Below the pieces are notes generated by a model. That model did no database searches, was not told where the DNA came from, and saw nothing but the letters and a program-made list of their open reading frames with translations. Of a stretch of DNA of 64,000 nucleotides, positions 58,831 to 64,000 are shown in pieces. The position numbers and the translations under genes are program-made. Origin of the DNA: JBHHZJ01 sp046758005. GTDB lineage: Bacteria; Pseudomonadota; Alphaproteobacteria; Kiloniellales; J153. Where the stretch lies: contig JBHHZJ010000001.1 of assembly GCA_046758005.1 (NCBI GenBank), forward strand, positions 46,626 through 110,625. Direction: 5' to 3'. Within the stretch, counting starts at the first letter, position 1, and each line of letters opens with the position of its first letter.

Positions 58831-61020
58831 TCAGGAGGCGTGCATGCGCCCGCCGAACGCGCCGGGCAGTTGCACGCGGGCGGAGGGGAAGTCTACCGTC
58901 ACCGTGGTCCCCACGCCGACCTCGCTCTCCAGCGTCAGCCGGCCGCCGTGCAACTCGGCCAGCCGCTTGCAGAGCGGCAGACCGAGCCCGGTCCCCTCGT
59001 AGCGCCGGTTGAACGGCGAGTCGGCCTGCTCGAAGGGAATGAGCGCCTTGCGCTGGTCCTCCTGCGACATGCCAATTCCGGTGTCGGCCACAGAGACCAC
59101 GAGCCCGCCGTCCTCTCCCGGCTGGACGCGAACGGTCACGATGTCGCCGCGGCGCGTAAACTTGACGGCGTTGGACAGGAGGTTGAGCAGGATCTGCTTG
59201 ACCGCACGCGGGTCCGCGGTCAACGGCGGCAGCTCGGCCGGGACGTCGAGGACCAGGTCGACCCCGGCGGTCTGGGCCCGTTCACGGATAAGCCGCACCG
59301 AAGCGCGCACGGCCGCGGCGAGGCTGAACCGCTCCTCCTGCAGCTCGAACTTGCCGGCCTCGATCTTGGAGAGGTCGAGAATGTCGTTGATCAGGCTGAG
59401 TAGGTGCCGGCCGCTGTCATGGATGTCCGACGCGTAATCCCGGTACTGTACGGAGCCGGTGGGGCCGAAAAGCTCGGTCTTGATGACCTCGGAAAAGCCG
59501 ATGATGGCGTTGAGCGGCGTGCGTAGCTCATGGCTGACGTTGGCCAGAAACTCCGACTTCGTCCGGTTGGCCAGTTCCGCCTCTTCCTTGGCCTGGCGCA
59601 GCTCGCGCTCGGCGTTGTATCGCGCGGTGATGTCCTCGTAGGTCGCCAGCGATCCGCCCCCCGGCATCGGCCGGTGGACGCGCTTGATCACGCGGCCGTT
59701 GGCCACGAACTCGTGGTCCTCAACCTCGGTGCGCTGGGCCGCCATGGCCAGCCGGCGCTCGATCTGGGCCGCGGTCTCTTCCGCCGTGCAGCCTTGAGCG
59801 TCACCGCATACCTCCATGATCCGGCGCAGCGGCACGCCGGTCCGCCCCAACTCCTCCGGCAGCTCATAGAGCTCCAGGTAGCGCCGATTGCAGATGATCA
59901 GACGGGCCGCGCTGTCGAACATGGCGAGCCCGACGATCATGTTGTCCATCGCCGCATCGAGCATGACGTTCTTCTGCTGGAGCTCCTCGCCGACCTTGCG
60001 CAACTGGGCCTCGCGTTGACGCGACCGGGTGATCTCGGTGGCGATCACGACGGTTCCGCCGTCGGAGGTGTGCCGCTCGGCGACCCGATACCAGCGCCCG
60101 CCCTCGAGCGCCATCTCCAAGGGCTCGCCGGGGTCCCGGAAGCGCCGCACCCGTTCGGCCAGCCAGCGCTCCGCGTCGCCTGCGGCTTCCGCGATCCCGC
60201 CGGCCTCGACGGCGCCGCGCAGCATGGGCTCGAAGCGCGCGCCGGTCACGACCCGGTCCTCGGCGCCCGGATAGAGGTCCGCATAGCGCGCGTTGCACAG
60301 CACGAGGCGTTCGTCGGCATCGAACAGCGCGAAGCCGTCGGAAATATTGTCGATCGCATCGCGCAGGCGCCGCTGCGCCGCCGCCGTGGCCGCGGCCATG
60401 CGGCGGTCGCGGATGACATAGAGGACCAGGACGAGCGTGAGAATCATCACGTGCGCGAGGGCCGGAATGAGGCTGGTCCGGAACCGCTCCAGATGCGCCG
60501 CCTCGCGCTGCAGAATCTCGAGCGCGTTGTCGTGCGACAACTCGAAGACCTGTTTCAATCTGTCGTGGGCCTCGCCGATCCGGCGTTCGGCGATGGCCAT
60601 GCCGATGTTGGCGTCCGGCAGGTGCGACTCGATCGCCTCCTTGAGAACGGACTCGGTCTGGTCCAAGGCCGGGACCAAAACGGCCTCGACCGCCGCGGCG
60701 CTCATCAGGGAACCGGGGTTTCGCGACGCGCGAACCTGCTCCAGGCGCTGCCCGACGATACGCACCTGAGAGAGCGCATCCTGCAAACTCGTCTCAGACG
60801 ATCCGGTCCGGGCTTCCCTGACCATGTGCCGCAAGGCGACGAGGTCCTCGAGCAGGTCCGCGATGTACTGCTGCCGGCTCAACTGCTCGACGGGCAGGCC
60901 CTGCCGGACGTAGGTGATGCTGATCTCGGTGTGCAGCAGAATGGCCGCCGTGCCGATGAGAATCGCCCCGATCAGAAGAGCGGCAGGCGGCGGCAGCACA
61001 CGCAGCAGCGAGGCTTTCAT
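58831..61020 (-). CDS. PAS-containing membrane sensor histidine kinase
   Basis: 729 residues. Two membrane segments (about 12-30 and 190-212) enclose a helical periplasmic domain of about 160 residues. Two PAS modules follow: DAIDNISDGFALFDADERLV and DAAMDNMIVGLAMFDSAARL, the first of the PAS_7 style common in Rhodospirillales. The kinase core has the phospho-His box FLANVSHELRTPLNAIIGF, N box NLLSNAVKF, G boxes DTGIGM and GTGLGLPL. No receiver domain is fused and no response regulator gene is adjacent, so this is an orphan kinase. It converges with deoR 28 bases away and is on a separate transcript. Confidence 0.93.
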   Translation of the reverse strand: MKASLLRVLPPPAALLIGAILIGTAAILLHTEISITYVRQGLPVEQLSRQQYIADLLEDLVALRHMVREARTGSSETSLQDALSQVRIVGQRLEQVRASRNPGSLMSAAAVEAVLVPALDQTESVLKEAIESHLPDANIGMAIAERRIGEAHDRLKQVFELSHDNALEILQREAAHLERFRTSLIPALAHVMILTLVLVLYVIRDRRMAAATAAAQRRLRDAIDNISDGFALFDADERLVLCNARYADLYPGAEDRVVTGARFEPMLRGAVEAGGIAEAAGDAERWLAERVRRFRDPGEPLEMALEGGRWYRVAERHTSDGGTVVIATEITRSRQREAQLRKVGEELQQKNVMLDAAMDNMIVGLAMFDSAARLIICNRRYLELYELPEELGRTGVPLRRIMEVCGDAQGCTAEETAAQIERRLAMAAQRTEVEDHEFVANGRVIKRVHRPMPGGGSLATYEDITARYNAERELRQAKEEAELANRTKSEFLANVSHELRTPLNAIIGFSEVIKTELFGPTGSVQYRDYASDIHDSGRHLLSLINDILDLSKIEAGKFELQEERFSLAAAVRASVRLIRERAQTAGVDLVLDVPAELPPLTADPRAVKQILLNLLSNAVKFTRRGDIVTVRVQPGEDGGLVVSVADTGIGMSQEDQRKALIPFEQADSPFNRRYEGTGLGLPLCKRLAELHGGRLTLESEVGVGTTVTVDFPSARVQLPGAFGGRMHAS

Positions 61021-61409
61021 CGGCCCTGAGCCTCGAGTTCGCACGGGCGCCGAATCCTGCGGTCGTGGGCCTCGAGTATCATCGCGCCCCGATGCCGACT
61101 TGCCGACTACGCCAGATCTGACGCATCACCCATTCCGTGCAAAAGCTGCCGCGCCGACATCGCATGCGCGTTACCTCTGATCCCTCAGGACCTCGGCTCG
61201 TCGGGCACGGGTCAGGCCGTTTGGGTCGCCCGTCAAGGCCCGCACCCGCCAGGAGCCGCCAACCAGCATTTCCTACTTGGGCCGGCTTAAAATCCCATTA
61301 ACCCTACGGCGGCGGGCGGACGGGCGGCCGCCGTCGGGTTCGGGTTGGCCGCACCCGCCGCGTCCCGTTAGGCTACTCCGGTCCCCGCCCGGAGAATGGG
61401 TTGCGTCCC
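61021..61409. other. 389-bp divergent spacer with a GC hairpin
   Basis: Between the kinase and the desulfhydrase. ACGGCGGC at 61306-61313 pairs with GCCGCCGT at 61327-61334. A TTAAAAT stretch near 61287-61293 could be a -10 element for the rightward gene. No short gene is credible here. Confidence 0.45.
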
Positions 61410-62423
61410 ATGGATTTCGGCCGCCATCCGCGCGTGCACCTGGCTCATCTGCCGACGCCGCTGGAGCCCCTGGAACGCTTGAGCCGGCACCTGTGCGGAC
61501 CGCGTCTGTTCATCAAGCGCGACGACTGCACCGGGCTTGCGCTGGGCGGCAACAAGACCCGCAAGCTCGAATTCCTCATGGGCGAGGCCCTGGCCGAGGG
61601 CGCGGATACGATCCTGACCGCCGGCGGGGTGCAGTCCAACCACGTGCGCCAGGCCGCCGCCGCCGCGGCTCGGCTCGGCCTAGCCGCGGAGCTCGTCCTG
61701 ACCCGCAACGTTCCCTGGAAGGGGCCCGACTACGATGAGACTGGCAACATCCAGCTCGACCGCCTGCTCGGCGCCCGCCTTCATGTCCACCCGGCCGGCA
61801 CCGACCGCGACGCGGCCATGCACCGCCTGGCCGAGTCGCTGCGCGCCCAGGGCCGCCGCCCGTACATCGTGCCGGTCGGCGGGTCCAACCCGACGGGCGC
61901 CCTCGGCTACGCCGACGCGGCCCAAGAGCTAGCGCTGCAGGCACAAGACATGGGCGTCGATTTCGACTACGTCGTGCTCGCGTCCTCGAGCGGCGGCACG
62001 CAGGCGGGCTTGGTCGCCGGCCTCGCCGCCATCGGCCACCCGGCCCGGGTCGTCGGCATCGACGTCGACGCCGACCCGGAGGGCGTCGCGGCCACGGTGC
62101 AGGCGCTCTGCGCGGCCACGGCCGAGCGCCTGGCACCGCGCGCCGCGCCCGGGCCGCACGCGATCGAGGTTCGCGGCGGCTACGCGGGACCGGCGTACGG
62201 CCTGCCGAGCGAAGAGATGAAACAGGCGGTCGAGCTGCTCGCCCGGCTCGAAGGCATCGTCCTTGATCCCGTCTACACCGGCAAGGCCATGGCGGGCCTG
62301 ATCGGGCTGATCCGGCAGGGCCGGTTTCGCGCGACCGACCGGATCGTGTTCCTGCACAGCGGCGGCGCCCCGGCCTTGTTCGCCTACCGCGCGGTCTTCG
62401 CGAGCCCCACCGTCCCGCAGTAA
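61410..62423 (+). CDS. D-cysteine desulfhydrase / ACC-deaminase-family PLP enzyme
   Basis: 337 residues. Fold-type II PLP enzyme. The Schiff-base Lys49 sits in LGGNKTRKLEFL, and the phosphate-binding loop and substrate Ser are in GGVQSNHVRQAAAAAARLG. SSGGTQAGLVAGLA and FLHSGGAPALFAY complete the cofactor site. DcyD-type enzymes split D-cysteine to pyruvate, H2S and ammonia; ACC deaminases of the same family open a cyclopropane. Assignment rests on the GGNKTRKLEF and LPTPLEPLERLSRHL blocks, closer to DcyD. Start: ATG at 61410; a TTG three codons earlier has a better-placed GGAGAA. Confidence 0.85.
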   Translation: MDFGRHPRVHLAHLPTPLEPLERLSRHLCGPRLFIKRDDCTGLALGGNKTRKLEFLMGEALAEGADTILTAGGVQSNHVRQAAAAAARLGLAAELVLTRNVPWKGPDYDETGNIQLDRLLGARLHVHPAGTDRDAAMHRLAESLRAQGRRPYIVPVGGSNPTGALGYADAAQELALQAQDMGVDFDYVVLASSSGGTQAGLVAGLAAIGHPARVVGIDVDADPEGVAATVQALCAATAERLAPRAAPGPHAIEVRGGYAGPAYGLPSEEMKQAVELLARLEGIVLDPVYTGKAMAGLIGLIRQGRFRATDRIVFLHSGGAPALFAYRAVFASPTVPQ

Positions 62424-62510
62424 CCGGCGCCGGCCGGCCCGCGGGGATGACGCGAGCTCGGCCGCCGTACTACGACTCGGAAACGGGATCGAACGATCTG
62501 GAGGTTCGCC

Positions 62511-62990
62511 ATGAGAAGCTTGTTCACCGCGCTTGCGGTCCTTGCGGCCGCCGTGACCTTGAGCGCCACGGTTCCGGCCAAGAGCTTCGCCGGAGAACGG
62601 GAGGGTCACGGCCCGTTCGTCTTCCGGTACGCTCTGAACGTCCTTTCGGGCCCGGCATACGGATACAGCAAGGCCGACCATCGCCGACACGACGGCCGCC
62701 ACGGCCACAGGCACCGCGGCAAGCACGAACACGACCACCACGGGCACGGCGCGTTGCACGCCCACAAGCACCGTCATCATCACGGGCCCCGGTATTACGG
62801 CGGCCTATCCCACCCGTATTACGCCCAAAAGAATTACGGGTACGCCGCCGCGGCGCCCTGTCACGCGACGAAGAAGCTCGTCCACGATCCGTACGGCCGC
62901 CCAATCCTCATTGGCGGGCTGATGTGCTACGACGCCTATGGGCGGCCTTATATCGTCGACGGCAGCCGCTTCGTGATCGGCCGATATTAG
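62511..62990 (+). CDS. Secreted His-rich putative metal-binding protein
   Basis: 159 residues. Signal peptide (LFTALAVLAAAVTLSATVPAKSFAG). The centre is a dense His tract (RHDGRHGHRHRG, HEHDHHGHG, HKHRHHHG) with more than 20 His in about 45 residues. A Tyr/Gly-rich part and a conserved-looking tail (YGRPILIGGLMCYDAYGRPYIVDG) follow, with two Cys. Probably binds or buffers nickel, zinc, copper or cobalt in the periplasm. GGAGG-like site (TGGAGG) seven bases before the ATG. No metal transporter is adjacent. The tail is the only part likely to be alignable. Confidence 0.75.
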   Translation: MRSLFTALAVLAAAVTLSATVPAKSFAGEREGHGPFVFRYALNVLSGPAYGYSKADHRRHDGRHGHRHRGKHEHDHHGHGALHAHKHRHHHGPRYYGGLSHPYYAQKNYGYAAAAPCHATKKLVHDPYGRPILIGGLMCYDAYGRPYIVDGSRFVIGRY

Positions 62991-63346
62991 GCCACCGCAA
63001 GACGGATCGACGTCGCGGCGCGCCGGTACGGCCTCGAAGCTACCGATCGCGGCAAAAGTCTGTTAGAATTTATGTTAAGGGGCCGACTCGGAGGGGAGCA
63101 ACTCACCCCATCTTCGGACGACAAGCCGCCAGGGGCCTGACCCACGAAGCCCGGGAAGCGGCGGGGCGCGCCTGCGCTCGAGCACGAGCGGCCCGGGGGA
63201 GACGCGCGCGGGCGGAGCGGCCGGAGGCTGTTGCGGCCCGTCGCCCATGACGGGCCTACGGCGGAATGGACCGTGTGGGCCCTGGGGATGGGATGCACGC
63301 CATGGCGGCGCATACTGTGGACCGGTCGATGGGGAGATCGCCTCCG
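62991..63346. other. 356-bp spacer before the SleB gene
   Basis: A TTAGAAT stretch at about 63063-63069, in a locally AT-rich TGTTAGAATTTATGTTAA, is a good -10 candidate on the plus strand; no clear -35 was found. The open frame of the next gene extends back to 63266, but the upstream residues are not family-like. Nothing else was recognised. Confidence 0.45.
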
Positions 63347-63928
63347 ATGACCCGCCTGTCCCGCGATAAGCCCGGCCGAGCCCGCCGGAACCTGCGCGCG
63401 CCTGCGGCGTGGACCGCCGTCTTGGGGCTCTTGGCACAGGTCGTCCTGACCGGCCCGGCCGCGGCCGGTATCGACGTGTACGAGGAGCTCGAGTGCCTGG
63501 CGCTGACCATCTATTTCGAGGCGCGCGGCGAACCGGACGAGGGCAAGCTCGCGGTCGGGCACGTCGTGATGAATCGCGCTTCGCACCCCTTGTTCCCGAA
63601 GGCCGTGTGCGATGTGGTCCGGCAGGGTGGCGATAAGCTGCGCTATCGGTGCCAGTTTACGTGGTGGTGCGACGGGCATAGCGACCGGCCGACGGAGTGG
63701 CGCGCCTGGGAGCGCAGCAAGGCCCTGGCGCGGCGCATCTACTGGGACTATTCGCAGGACCCGACGGGCGGTGCGCTGTGGTACCACGCCGAGGGCGCCG
63801 ACCCCGGTTGGCGCCATCGCTTGGACCCCGGTCCGAAGATCGGGCGGCACGTCTTCTACCGGGTGGGCGGTGGATGGCCGAAGGGCGGGCCGCCGCTGCG
63901 GATGCCCGTCGGCTACAGCGCGGACTGA
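63347..63928 (+). CDS. SleB-family cell-wall hydrolase, secreted
   Basis: 193 residues. A membrane-directing N-terminus (RAPAAWTAVLGLLAQVVLTG) precedes a Hydrolase_2 domain: ECLALTIYFEARGEPDEGKL with the catalytic Glu, VGHVVMNRA, CQFTWWCDG, GALWYHA, and the closing IGRHVFYRV. It is a lytic transglycosylase-like enzyme of the type named for spore germination but widespread in alphaproteobacteria, where it remodels peptidoglycan. Start chosen at the ATG preceded by GGGGAG ten bases upstream; an ATG six codons earlier is possible. It ends 72 bases before the window edge. Confidence 0.88.
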   Translation: MTRLSRDKPGRARRNLRAPAAWTAVLGLLAQVVLTGPAAAGIDVYEELECLALTIYFEARGEPDEGKLAVGHVVMNRASHPLFPKAVCDVVRQGGDKLRYRCQFTWWCDGHSDRPTEWRAWERSKALARRIYWDYSQDPTGGALWYHAEGADPGWRHRLDPGPKIGRHVFYRVGGGWPKGGPPLRMPVGYSAD

Positions 63929-64000
63929 TTCCGACCCGCCGGCCCACGCGCGCTTGGCTGCGGTCGCGCTTCGACCGCCTAGAGCAGATCCGGGGGGTGG

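Noticed and set aside
1..64000. CRISPR arrays, tRNA/rRNA genes, insertion sequences, prophage or toxin-antitoxin pairs
   Set aside because: Looked for regularly spaced repeats, tRNA-like cloverleaf ends, transposase motifs and small paired genes; none could be supported by eye.

Overview
The window looks like a chromosomal segment of a free-living, high-GC Gram-negative bacterium, most likely an alphaproteobacterium close to Rhodospirillales. This is inferred from the order hdaA / AI-2E permease / CDP-alcohol phosphatidyltransferase / DUF2066 protein diverging from purM-purN, from holC-pepA diverging from lptF-lptG-lptD, from a 40-residue aa3-oxidase subunit IV, a PAS_5-type protein and a SleB-type hydrolase. 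Genes are dense on both strands, many starts are GTG, and ATGA/GTGA stop-start overlaps are common. No rRNA, tRNA, CRISPR array, transposase or prophage was recognised.

Layout. 0-5.3 kb: aspS (minus), then a HAD phosphatase, RNase D and an M23 peptidase. 5.5-9.2 kb: cytochrome P460, a TPR protein, an unrecognised protein and a CmcI-like methyltransferase. 9.2-13.6 kb: ppk1-ppx and a sixA broken by an amber codon. 13.6-20.8 kb: JmjC oxygenase, atypical SDR, hdaA, permease, phosphatidyltransferase, DUF2066 protein, purM, purN. 21-24.4 kb: a lower-GC pair, cmoA plus an isoprenylcysteine-methyltransferase-like membrane enzyme, then a TVP38 protein, an orphan oxidase subunit IV and ndk. 24.5-34.2 kb: ABC-F ATPase, EamA transporter, holC, pepA, lptF, lptG, lptD.

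34.4-36.3 kb is an envelope module. A Lpp/OprI-type alanine-zipper lipoprotein ending in Arg-Lys lies behind a perfect FNR-type site. It is flanked by a YafK/DpaA-like and a LysM-ErfK-like L,D-transpeptidase. In E. coli those two families detach and attach Lpp, respectively, so this may be an oxygen-responsive outer-membrane tether in a lineage not known for Braun lipoprotein. 36.3-43.6 kb: two divergent radical-SAM genes sharing a palindrome, an M28 peptidase, a MutM/Nei glycosylase and a dctQ-dctM-dctP TRAP transporter.

46.8-58.8 kb holds the most distinctive metabolic locus. A divergent DeoR regulator faces a seven-gene operon: a ProX-ProV-ProW-type quaternary-amine importer, two choline-kinase-like phosphotransferases and two dimethylglycine/sarcosine-dehydrogenase-type flavoenzymes. 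Three CCACA repeats at exact 10-bp spacing and two copies of an AAAG-N3-CTTT palindrome lie in its control regions. Next to it are a PAS protein and a histidine-ammonia-lyase homologue whose MIO-forming Ala-Ser-Gly is Cys-Pro-Gly. 58.8-64 kb: a PAS sensor histidine kinase, D-cysteine desulfhydrase, a His-rich secreted protein and a SleB hydrolase.

All family assignments come from reading motifs by eye. No database search was run.
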